Shown piece by piece: positions 12,701-23,440 of a stretch of DNA of 64,000 bases. Made by a program: the position numbers and the translations under genes. The stretch's first letter is position 1, and every line of letters begins with the position of its first letter. The notes below the pieces were generated by a model. The model saw only the letters and a program-made list of their open reading frames with translations, was not told the origin of the DNA and made no database searches. Origin of the DNA: Paragonimus westermani. Lineage: Eukaryota > Platyhelminthes > Trematoda > Plagiorchiida > Troglotrematidae. The DNA is taken from contig QNGE01001254.1 in the NCBI GenBank assembly GCA_008508345.1, positions 79,072-143,071 of the forward strand. Reading direction: 5' to 3'.

Positions 12701-13599
12701 TTTCGGTTTTTGACTGCGTAGTCTACGTGAATATTTTACTGGAATTATGACAGATGCTTGTTGGTTTTCTTATCTTTTCATGACAGTTGCCAGGACAATC
12801 TCTCCGGGAGAACGTTGTTTCGCGGTGTTTCCACTGCGCCCATAGTTGACTTACGAGTGTATTGGGTAAAAAAGTCAAAGAAGTTCAATTTGTCTGCTAC
12901 ACATGAACAAACTACAAAAGGATAAGCTTGTTCGAGTCCGGTTGCAGCGGATACTTGATTTAAACAATCTGACAGTATGCATCCGATATACGACATCCTA
13001 TGTTATACGGTAATGAACACTGTACGAAGTCGAAGCTGTGAACTTTATTTAACTAGATCAATTTTACGTCCAGCGTTTTGTAGTGTTTATATATCCAGTA
13101 GCCTAGCATATAAGGGCCTTGTTTTGCAGTGAGAATGCAGCTCACTGGAATCGATGGTTGCCAAGTTGTCTTCTGTTCATTTCAGTTGATCAGCAGATAT
13201 CCTGATCAATGCATTAAGTAGTATCTTTCGTATGATCTCAACAGTTGCAACGAATAATAGGAGAAACACGAAAAAAACCAAGCGGTTAAAAGTAAAAAGT
13301 GGAGTTGTCATTTTTCAAATCCATAACTGACGGACGTGCCATGTCGGGGACCTTCGTGCACAAAAGACTGACGTACATCCAAAATGAGAGAATTGTGATG
13401 GCGCATCAAAGCAGGGAAAGCGCTTATTTGATCATCCACGTAACGGGTGTCTAACAGGTATTAAGTGATCAGAGAAGTCAGTCTGGGAACTTGTTCTCTC
13501 ATCCCACTGGTGAGAAATCGATCAGTTTGTTGTAAGATATCCGCACCAAATGTAGCACGAATGAAGTTGAATAGTTTGGGCGTCGTGTTTAACAAGTTA
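9756..13599. other. No gene firmly supported; one weak exon candidate
   Basis: No recognisable domain. A plus-strand stretch from about 9973 to 10131 is open, begins after CTCTCAG and ends at a good donor (GTAAGTATC), encoding a helical, charged segment (LKQMVEITNLRKC). Such acceptor-donor pairs also arise by chance, so it is not called as a gene. The frame at 11022-11378 (118 codons, minus) is unrecognised. Confidence 0.35.
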
Positions 13600-13639
13600 C
13601 TGATAAACAGATTGGGGATAACACAACGTTACAAGCAAG

Positions 13640-13697
13640 TTGTAATACTCTACGTTTCAACCACCTCGGGTGGCCTTCCTCAGGAGTGTTGTAATCG
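13640..13697 (-). ncRNA. Hammerhead-ribozyme-like core, left arm
   Basis: The mirror copy of the right-arm core: reading the minus strand, CTGAGGA is at 13683-13677 and GAAAC at 13658-13654, with the same 7-bp stem between them. Both arms keep the boxes and stem without change. Confidence 0.4.
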
Positions 13698-13708
13698 ATT
13701 ACAACACT

Positions 13709-13765
13709 CGATTAAAACACTCCTGAGGAAGGCCACCCGAGGTGGTTGAAACGTAGAGTATTATA
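13709..13765 (+). ncRNA. Hammerhead-ribozyme-like core, right arm
   Basis: CTGAGGA (13723-13729) fits the conserved CUGANGA box. After one A comes a potential 7-bp stem, GGCCACC (13731-13737) with GGTGGTT (13741-13747, two G-U pairs), closed by a CGA loop. GAAAC follows at 13748-13752, as a hammerhead requires. Helices I and III and a cleavable UH site cannot be placed convincingly on this arm alone. Repeats with a CTGANGAAGG...GAAACG core are known from Penelope-like and related elements, some with hammerhead ribozymes. Activity is inferred, not shown. Confidence 0.45.
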
Positions 13766-13810
13766 ACTTGCTCGTAACGTTGCGTTATTCCCAATTTGCT
13801 TATCGATCAG

Positions 13811-16800
13811 TTCGTGCCTAGATAGACTTCACCACAGTTATAGGTAATCCAGTTGGTGTTACATAGATGGCGATTTCTGGTATCCGCGCCTAGGTCTGAG
13901 TAAATGTTGGTGACCTGGTGAGGCCGATGTAGACAGATGGAGAATTAAAGAAAATTTATTTTGGATGAGTGAAAAATTGTGAAGCGTCAAACAATCTCCA
14001 CCCAAGTGAGCTTACGATGTGACTCAATGAGTTTCACCTAACTAGCGTTTAATACCATTATCCAAGAAAACAAATGTATCTTCTTCCTCAAACTCAAGCG
14101 GCAACGGAAGGTTTGATTGTGGATAGTTCAAAAAGTCCAGAAGCTTTGCCGCTACTCATTCTTCTTTGTCTGATCCGTAGTAGTAGTCAAACCGCAGACA
14201 AATTCAACCACAATCGGTCTCAGGGGATTAATCATCATCACTTCGTCTACTTGTTTACGTCATTTGGTTCCAAAATAAAACTGAATGTTTCCACCAAACC
14301 AATATCCAAGTTCACAGTAACCTAAGACTTACCTACAGGGTCGACTTCTTCTGCTGGTGACACACTATGGACAACGGAATGATATCAAGAGAATACATCA
14401 CTTCTCGTTAGCTGCGCATTCTCGAGAGTTCTGCGCGTGAACACGAAGTTTATGAAGTGTTCGTATTGCCTGCAAAACATCAACTATTTTCTAACAAGTT
14501 TTATTTACCTAAGTAAAGTTTGGATGCACGGGTGCTTTTAGCTTATGGGGTTTCAACAATCCGTATAATGGGGGATCATCCTACAAATAGTTTTTAGCAT
14601 TGAGATAAACGCTCAAGCAACAGTAAGAGCCACAGCTCATGCAGATAAGTTTCTCCATTAGCCAGCTTTTTGCTGTCATGTGGAAACTTTGAGTTGACCA
14701 ACAAAATTTATTCAGCATAATTGTTCCTAAACTTTTATCATCTATTAAAAAAATCACACCCGTCAAATTTGTTTGTTCAATGATGCTCACTGAAGATTTG
14801 ATGTTCCTTTTGGACGGGGTGATTCAGGTATTATCATATCTCCACCACACTCATCTTAAGTTAGTTGTAGTTGTCATACGTGGGGGAAAGTTTTTCTGAA
14901 TGGTCACAGTTTTACAAATTGGGACTGCACTTAAGAGATGTTAATAACCGTATGTGACCACCTGAACCTAAGTCGAAAAGAACGTACAGCCAATTGAGAA
15001 CTTGAAGTAGTTCTGAAAAAGATATTCCCAACTAATTTAAGCAACTGGGTAGGAAATGGCTCGCTTAGCCTAGTACAAATGCCGATTAACTGTTTGGATT
15101 GAACTATGTAGTTTACAGAGCCAAAAAGAGCTCCATCAAGTTGGTTTGGTGATAGCCGGTCAGTGTTTTGATCAATTAGACACGTCTTTTTGTACCTGCC
15201 TGAACCACTTTGATGAATGTATATCAACTATGCTTGTTTTCTGTGTAAACGAGATTAGTCCGTTATCGTATACCAGCACGAGTAACACACGCAGACAATC
15301 AACTTTTGCACGGAGATAAATGTTTGAGGATACCGTTGTTATTTACTGATCGCTCGAAGAACTTTCGCTGACTCATCCCAACAAAGTCCAAAGCTAACTA
15401 GCAAATGGTGATCTTGGCAAATCAAACATTGTGATGCAAGCACAACAAACCTATTTTGAAACTTATGTTTGCTGTAGTGGCTATTTGTTATTCAGAACTT
15501 TACAAAACGCCATTTAATTGTGAGAAAGCATGAACATCCTAACTCGTGTACTACTTTTGACAAGGTTTTAAACGACTGGACTGTAAAATACGGAACGGTT
15601 ATCATAGTAGTTACAATCTGATGTTCGTAATTCCTGATTATTGTACGGTTATTTTGTCGCACACGATTGCATTCTGTCGACAATACCTAGTGAATTAAAA
15701 AGATTAACAAATTAGCTATCAGTATTTGTCTTCCGCCTGCTGTCATAGGGTTAATTAAGAGAAATTTATATGAATTAGACAGTCAGTATAAAGCTTACGA
15801 ATTGCACGGTAGCTGAAAGTTCCACAACGACCGTTGCAAACTGTTAGTTCAGGTGTTTGTAAGTCAACGGAAGTTAGTCATCAGCACGAACTTTTTCTGC
15901 CTGCTTTCCTGCACTACCAGTATCAAATCTAAGGCAATTAGCTTCAGACGGATCCCGTGTGCATTGCCTCTGAAGTGATCTCACTTCAAGTTGAAACAGT
16001 GATCTACGAATTTTAAACAGCTTCTAAAGCGCATTAAAATTCTTCGCATGCAGATTTTCGTTAGTAAATTTGTGCTCGATGATTAATTTATTCTTCCAGT
16101 GGAATTTCCTGCTAATGACATAGCTGGATATACTTTCGAGATTAAAAAACAGCATTATGAGCTGAAGTTCTTACCTTTTTATCCAAGGTCCGCCTATGTA
16201 CACATGAACTGAGTAAGAGAAAAGAAACTGAATGCCTTACTTCGCTGAGCTGTGCCAGCTTAAAAGGGCCCACTGGAAGACATTGATCAATAGCTCCTCA
16301 GATTGTTTGGCGGAGCTCTGTGCTGTAGTGATGTTCGACTCGTAATTGACATCACTTGCAGTAAACGGAACCGAACCGGTTTTTGGTTGACTGTACCAGT
16401 TCAAACCGAGGAGAAGAGGGACAGGTTTGGCTGTTCCAGTTAGCAATCCATGTTACAATTGATGGAAAACTAGTGTTTCATTTCTTCTAATGAAAACGGA
16501 CCGCCTGCAACGGCCAACTCCAACCACAACAAGGTAGTTCTAACAAGTAACGATAACAGTCTTTCCACAAGTGCCGTAAGTAAGGTTTGCTAGCCAAAAT
16601 CTGTGCCTGTGATCCTCGTCCAACGAATGCAACAGCACACAAAACTAACCCTGCAGCGTTGTGTTGAGAGTAAAAATTGTGTAACGATTACATTGCTTTT
16701 TGCATTTTAGGCAAAGATTTTGGATACAGTGGTTTGCAGTGCTTAATCTTTAGAGACAATACATTTGTTTGGTGCATTTTATATCATGAACAATCCAATA

Positions 16801-18574
16801 TAAATTGCTGCAACGTTGAAGCCTGGCACAGAGATAACAAATGGTCAGCTTATAGTCAATAATGGAGATCTTAGTTCAAACAACAAGAAGGATAATGTTC
16901 TTTGTGCTACTCAGGTTACCGTATGATTTTTGAATGCTCACAATTGAGTTTATCTCCACGTCGTCTCCTTTGGTTTTACGAATCTGTTCAAAGCAGTCGA
17001 AATTTTTATCCTGTCAGACTGAAATGAGCAACATTCTTCCGAGTTTGCCTCTCGGTCACACACCACTGATGCGGTGGTCAGAATTTGCATTGTTTATCTA
17101 ACGCACACAGATGCACGACATCAGTCTTTACACTGATCAGGATATCACTGCAGAACGAATTCTCGAACTTGCGTAGATAGTATGGCATTACAGCGAGGAC
17201 TAGAAGTCTTACAAGCTAGGCAGAAAACTGAAAAAGACCCCTCACCCTGCTTCCTAAATCGTCATGTTTGTTGAAGAGATAGGTAACTTATATGACAGGA
17301 AGCCCCCCGGTAGACCCTGTGTATGATGTATGCTAGAACTCTCTGGTTAGTAGTACGCTTTGTGGTTTATTTTGCAGTGGGCTAAACGTGGTCTTATAAG
17401 AGATTGATCTTCTCCCATGTAAAATTTGTGTCGAAGGTTTTGCAGAAAGAACACCTCACATGTGTTTGTGTAGGCCGGGTGTTTTAATAAACGATTACAG
17501 TCACTGTCAACGGTTGCCATCTCACATACTTAGGATAAGAAAATTTTGCGGCAGTTCCCACAGAGCAGCTTTGCTTCGGGACAGCTGATGAGAAGTAGTG
17601 GGAAGAAACTCATGAAATCAGCTATTTGTTCGCCAGACAAACAAACATCTATGACTCCAACAGCGGAATTTGCTGAATTGCAACTATTCCGGCGGACTAT
17701 TTAGTTTTCAAACAAGTCGGATTAAAAAACAACGATAATAGAAACCCCTCAATACTCTTAGATATATAAAGGAAGCAGAAATGATGTGAACTGTACGTTT
17801 ATATCACATCCTAGCACAAAATTGTGCACATCTGTTGTGTGATATCACTTTTAGCAAAAGGAAGATCGGTTCAATACATCTTAGTGGCTTCATTGGACAG
17901 TGACCTACGTCACACACCCAGAACAGCTTGCTGTTTTTCCAGTAAATTTCCTTTTAAACAGCACTCCTGGCCGAAACTGAGTCTAGGCATGAAGTGTATG
18001 TTGGAAAGGTGGAGTTATTTGAGAAAACATCTTTTGAGAACAGACTTCCAATGTTTGCAGGTGTTGAGGATTGTTGTTACGAAGATTGGACGTGAGGCTT
18101 TTGTCTAAATTCTAAGAAAGTATGCTGAAATAGAAAGCAGAAATGAGCACGGAAAAGTCAGCAACAATCGCTGATGAAGGTTCTACTTGCAACTTCGGTT
18201 TAGAAAATTCGGTAAGGCTTGTACTACCGAACTTTGTGTATCGTCTGGAGTATCAAGAAAACCCAGTTCATGGAATCTGAGTGAAAATTTTGTTATTCAC
18301 TAAAACGCTTGTTTATCCTATCACATGCCCTACAAAATCTTTCAGCGTTAGGTCTAGTACGGCCGCGGCAGCTTGTTTTGGACCCCTTGTGGGCTCAGTT
18401 GTATAAAAAATTCTGACACAATTACATGGCATTCTCACACCGCTCATTTGTGACCGTATGGTAGCTTTCTGGTACGGTAGTGCGAAGTGCCCTTTGAAGA
18501 CAGCAAATTCTTCTCAGACCTCCTCTGTCTTCGTGGGCGTGCGCAGAGCAGCCACTCACCTAGAGTACACAGAA
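13811..18574. other. No gene supported
   Basis: Short unrecognised frames only. A minus-strand 32-base segment at 14333-14364 has good splice sites on both sides and is open, but is too short to call. Confidence 0.45.
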
Positions 18575-18722
18575 CAGCTTACTGTTCAATTTGGACATAA
18601 CCTTTATTTGGCTGCAGCCACCGCATTCAAATAGACTGCCAGCCAGTCTCTATCGAAAAGGAGCAATAGACCCGACTTTTGATCTTGTTAGATCTCGTCA
18701 ATAGTGTACATCCACGGACCAC
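18575..18722 (-). repeat. Old SINE fragment (same family as 41.2, 46.9 and 57.2 kb)
   Basis: It aligns with the tail half of the SINE at 41219-41626, sharing CAGCCAGTCTC, TCGAAAAG and the GATCT...AGATCTCGTCA block, but with many substitutions. The tRNA-like part is missing. Orientation is given by the better copies, whose tRNA-like region reads on the minus strand when this block reads as shown. Confidence 0.75.
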
Positions 18723-21700
18723 AGTCTGTTGCAGAAGAACTGGATTGTTGGTGAATGCGTAATACTGCTACTAGTACCTGACTTAAGATATGAGTTTGTC
18801 GGTGTCACGTGGTTCACGCTTGCTTGGGCTCAATCTTTTACATGTTCATGTGCACCAGATTACGTCAGTCACAAAATTGGACGCTTTTCTGGGAGATTAC
18901 GTAATTGCCACCCCCACTTGGTTAGCTAAGGGTGAGGTGAAGTCAATTTAGAATGCCATTCTGGGACACGTCGTTGATTCAGGACACCACATCTTGTAGG
19001 AATGGGCTCTGAAGTCCACTAACAGCTTGTTCATTAATCAGTCCAAGGGAGTCAGATTTTGAGTTCTGGCTACCGTGGAATCGGTTAGATATCGTTTGCG
19101 CAACCCACAGTTGTGCTGTCAGAATGGTTCTGTCCAGGCTGTACAGTTAATATGTTCCCTCCGATAGTCATCTAGTATTTCCGGAGGTTAATTTTGCCAC
19201 CTAGTGGTCAATCAATGGGGAACTATTTGAAAAAATCGTATAACAAACTGCTCTCGATTTTGTTGACTGGACAACCATGATGATATAAAATGTTATGTAA
19301 CCGGTCTCATGACGGATAACCGGAAATAGATTGTTCACCAGATCTCCTTTACGTCCGATGAACTTTGGCGTTTATTCAACAAGCAGAATCCCATGATCAT
19401 TTAGAAGATTATTCGACGTCAATACCTCGTTAATCAAGCGCTTCAGTCACGGATTTCTAAACCCTATATTTCAGAATATCGCCCAATGGTCATGCAGCTA
19501 TTAATCAAATGGCAGACAGTCTTAATATCCTTCCCGTTTTGTTATTCCGTGTCAAATTTGTGCTAAAAAATGTGCGTATACACGCATTCATCCCAAACAC
19601 GGATTGGCTCGCTAGCAGTCTGTTCACCTTGAAAACTTATTCACGTGTTATTCTCATCTTCCAAAGCTGTTCTGGCAATGATTCGGCTAGTGGGGTCCCT
19701 CACTACTAGTTGAAAGTCCACATTGAGGAAGGAGAATGACACGGAGTGCGGAAATGAAGAACAAAGGCAATGTGATCGTAGACTCCCACATACGGAATAA
19801 TTTTGTCTTTGTACATAGGAGAATTGTTTGTTTACCACGCAGGCTTCTTTAAGAAAGGAAAGAAAGACCGAGAGCAACATGGGCGAAAGTTAAAAAAGAC
19901 GCCTGTTAAGACCTGGTGATTGCTTTGCCACCAACCTTGCATTTTACGTAGCCAAGTCCGGTGAAACGTGTTTTGTTTTCCTTTCAGTCGCACTCCGGGT
20001 CCCGGTTACTTAAAATCCAGAGCGTGCGTTATATCTAACCGTTTCTCCGGTGTTCTTTATTCTTGACTATGGAGGCTGGCTGATGTCAACATACACGTGT
20101 GTAAAATAATCTTCCGTACAATAACCATTGCCTAGCCCAACCAAATGTGGTGTAATTTGACGAGCTATGTTGAGGAGGAGGACAACGCAAGCCTTGCATC
20201 GAAAGTGTACCAAATATTTGTGTACAAAATTGATTGTTAACACAGTTCATAAAGCTCATTAATTCACGTGAATATCCTGAAGTTGACCCCGTATCTTATG
20301 CATTGTAACTCATAGGCTCATATTATTACTAACGGTTTATTTGACAACTGGTTTACTTCCGATGGAGTATCCGACTGATTTGTGTTAAGCGTACTAAACT
20401 GTTCTGTTAACTATCTTAATGTTGCTGACGATTTGTTGGGTAAGAATTACGACCAGCAGTAAACAACAAAAATGAAACCAATCTATGTACATACTACACG
20501 CAAGTTTATAAGATATAGGTGACAATCCACCCATTATTTTCAGTCTGAAGTGTAACAGACTGAGAGGAGTATTTCTTGTAGTAAATATATGGAGATATTG
20601 GCCTCAACTGCGTTGGCTAATAGAAGTCATGATTTGCCTAGAGAAGAATCAAACCAGAACTGGTGTTCGCGGTCCTGTCCGTGAGGTGGTCTCTCGAAGG
20701 CTCTAAATTTCTACGGAAGAACCAGGCAAATATGACGTCAATTATGAAGTGGCCAAGCTTGAGGGAACTCTCCGGGGAGAAAACTGCATATCTACGTACA
20801 TATGTGGCCGAACACTTTTTAGCACTGACCATTGGCCTGTACTATTTTATTAGGATGCTTTATCGATTCGCTCAAGTATTGCGCACACACACGACTATGC
20901 ACACGGACAACACGAAGAAATCACGAACTTATTGTGTGATCTTCGCATCAAGGTCAAGCACATTTGACGCTTGGGCGTCTCTCTCATTCGAGAACAAGTA
21001 AACAACCAGAGCACATGTGATGTCTTCGTTCCTGACATTCATGTCATTAGCGTTGTAGATGACGCAAGAATCGGTTGTACACACGCGCACTTACACTCAT
21101 AGTGGGTCATGAATAGTGGAAGACGAGGGGGCGTTGCTATCTTCTGTGGCGGAAGAAACTGCCAGTACTCTGGCTGTTTTCGACCGAAGGTGTACAAACT
21201 CAGCCATTACATCCTGCTGGTCTGACCTTGACCAGGCTCTTTATTGATTGGAGGTTATCGTCATGCAGGTGTTTGTGTGGCTTCTCTTATGACATTTGTG
21301 ACTGAGATTGTGAAACACAGTGGTAAGCGATTATTTATAAATATGGTGATAAAAGAGACAGAGTAGAACAATTATACTCGAACGCGTTCGCAAGAAGAGA
21401 ACAGGGGAGTTAGGTCAGCAAAGTTTGCACGTTTAAATATGTTAAATTATCTCTTTAGATGGGTCAACCAGTTTATTTGTGCTTTTGCCCAACTGTCTCT
21501 AATGACATCCGAATATCACAAAAGATATTTGTGTGCAGCAAACCTTCAAATGAATAGCTGATCGGACAAACGGTATGGAGTAAGCTGTATATGTGAGCCT
21601 AATTTGGAGTATGTTCAACAGTGAGGTACTATGGGTACCTACAGCCAAATGAACTGATCATCAAACAGCCAGTTATCCGCCCAGATGCAATCTGAAGCAA

Positions 21701-22311
21701 GACAATCCCTGGGATTCCACTGTCAACTACTCCCTGAACTGATGTCTATCTGGATGATTCTAACAAATGGCACTGGCATACGTTTAGCAGGAGTACTATC
21801 GTTTCCAAAGAAGTTAGCCCAAGATACTTTCTTTGATGGTGCCAGTTAGCACAGTTATAGAATTCCAGCTTCTCACACAAGAGCACAGTCATGAGAAACG
21901 TAAATCTCGTTGGAACTAAGGTTGTTATCACTGACTAATTCGCCGTATTAACATTAGGTCAGCAACACACGACGACGTTCCCTGTTGCTCTAAATTATTG
22001 GAAAACGCGACGGTTTATAAAAATTGTCTGAACATTTCCAGATTTTCCACGCTGAGAAGTATGCCACAGACGAATGATAAACGCACACTCACTTAAGTCC
22101 AACACGATATTCACTCGGAAGACATCTGAATACACTGAACCTAATCAAATTCTTCTGTTCCCCAGTTAGATTAAAGAATAATCCGTTCAATGAAATTGTA
22201 CGGTTTACTGACAGAGTTTAAGTCTCTAAGTTAGCAACCTGTGTCCTCTGAAAGATTTTCTGGGAAATACTAATATTTTAGGCAATAATTAAACCTGTCT
22301 ACTGTTGCTAC
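18723..22311. other. No gene supported
   Basis: The largest frame, 20663-21001 (112 codons, plus), is unrecognised. No RNA gene or clear repeat was seen. Confidence 0.45.
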
Positions 22312-22317
22312 TTTATC
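22312..22317 (-). promoter_or_regulatory. Possible variant poly(A) signal (GATAAA)
   Basis: On the minus strand GATAAA occurs about 190 bases after the stop of the cysteine-rich gene. No AATAAA was seen nearer. It is a weak variant and only a candidate. Confidence 0.25.
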
Positions 22318-22503
22318 AAACCTAACAAAAGTTGGTTAAACAGAGTAGCAAGATGGAGACTGGTAACTTAGTAGAATAAAACAAACTTTTTAAGGTATTT
22401 ACAAGTGGAATATATTGGTAACGTAAATGATACATTAGAAAGAATGAAACGACTGTTCTGTACGGGATGATAGACAAAATCGTCCAAACACACCGCAAGA
22501 AAG

Positions 22504-22863
22504 TCAGTTTCGTCTGCAGATTGACTCGCACGAAGTGATACAAATACCCAAGCATTTCCTGGTGCATTTGTAATCGCAGTCGTTGGTACTCCAGTATTCC
22601 GAATCGATCTGTGATTTTCGCCGAACAGCTCGGGACTCCTTTGGTATAGATTTCCAGTTTTTCAGAATCTCTTCGATATATATTTGGTTTGGAATTGGAT
22701 AATGGTATGATTGTTGTGACCGTTGAAGTGGGACAGCAGTGGGGTTCCAATGTACGGGTTCTTGTAGCTGTTGTCCAGGTATCACAGCTTGGCTGCTTGA
22801 TTCGATGAGCAGGAATAGAATAGTGATTGAGACACAAAAGTAACTGCAGTGATTTGACGACAT
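22504..22863 (-). CDS. Small secreted cysteine-rich precursor (C-X3-C ladder), function unknown
   Basis: A 119-residue frame with no apparent intron. Residues 1-26 look like a signal peptide: a short polar start, hydrophobic core FCVSITILFLLI, then SSSQA as a likely cleavage site. A Pro/Gln/Tyr-rich spacer follows to about residue 75. RRK near residue 81 could be a dibasic processing site. The end holds six cysteines spaced C-X3-C-X3-C-X3-C-X3-C-X3-C, then RRN and the stop. Cysteines four residues apart would line one face of a helix. I do not recognise the family; a secreted peptide or effector is an inference. The start is supported by CAAAATG context and by a TATA box about 100 bases upstream. 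A second minus-strand frame of 171 codons (22837-22322) overlaps it, but lacks a signal peptide. The gene stands alone, with no neighbour within kilobases. Confidence 0.7.
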   Translation of the reverse strand: MSSNHCSYFCVSITILFLLIESSSQAVIPGQQLQEPVHWNPTAVPLQRSQQSYHYPIPNQIYIEEILKNWKSIPKESRAVRRKSQIDSEYWSTNDCDYKCTRKCLGICITSCESICRRN

Positions 22864-22962
22864 TTTGAATGATGTGGTAGGAGTAATACTCGTTGAATGT
22901 TTATTGCCTGCGCGTTGTGTCTCGTTGGTTCGTAACCAAGCCGCCAGGGACCGAGGCGGGTT

Positions 22963-22970
22963 TATTTATA
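22963..22970 (-). promoter_or_regulatory. TATA box of the cysteine-rich gene
   Basis: The minus strand reads GGTATAAATAAACCC across 22972-22958. It sits about 100 bases before the ATG at 22863, which would place transcription start near 22935 and give a short leader of about 70 bases. The flanks are GC-rich compared with the rest of the region. Confidence 0.6.
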
Positions 22971-22993
22971 CCGTTTTCCGAGCTGACAAGTTT

Positions 22994-23440
22994 CTAGGTC
23001 GCATGCGGTCCAGGCCAACTTGAAGTGGCCGAGGGCGAATCAGCCATACGGATTATGCCATGTAAGGGGCTTACAGTGTAAGTGAACACGTGTACAAGCG
23101 CGCACACACACTCACTAGTACATGCACACGCACACAGGTGCAGACAAACAGCTGTGTCCGCCACGCAGTTGCGATCAGGTTTGTGAACCAGTCCGCATAC
23201 GCTGCAGGAAATTTCTACCATGAATCGATGGTCTGAATTAAGCGCTTCCACGAATCTAAGGTCTGCCTGACGATTGCTGACCATACTACCTTTGTGGTGT
23301 AAAAAGTTGAATGGTAATTTGTGGTAACAACGTCGTATCCCGGAATTAAAATGCGAAACACAAGATTCGCCTTGTGGATGATCAGAAGATATCTGATTGG
23401 CTTGTGGATACACCGCTCTTCTGTATTCTGTTGTCATCAT
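22994..23440 (-). CDS. Unrecognised open reading frame, 148 codons
   Basis: It lies just upstream of the TATA box of the cysteine-rich gene, on the same strand. It includes a cysteine-rich middle (residues 75-115) that is partly a product of a CA-rich tract at about 23096-23145 (alternating Cys/Ala/Val codons). No signal peptide and no known domain. It may be a decayed repeat or a chance frame kept open by local GC content. Confidence 0.2.
   Translation of the reverse strand: MMTTEYRRAVYPQANQISSDHPQGESCVSHFNSGIRRCYHKLPFNFLHHKGSMVSNRQADLRFVEALNSDHRFMVEISCSVCGLVHKPDRNCVADTAVCLHLCACACTSECVCALVHVFTYTVSPLHGIIRMADSPSATSSWPGPHAT

Larger units (their letters stand above)
13600..13810. repeat. Long palindromic (foldback) repeat
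   Basis: Left arm about 13600-13697 and right arm about 13709-13810 are near-perfect reverse complements of each other, with a handful of mismatches and a short indel at the outer ends. The centre is itself a perfect 26-bp palindrome at 13684-13709 built on GATTACAACACTC. As RNA the whole would fold into a hairpin with a stem of roughly 100 bp. The arms contain CTGAGGA and GAAAC boxes (see separate entry). It could be a small foldback element or two head-to-head copies of the end of a larger element. Confidence 0.9.
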
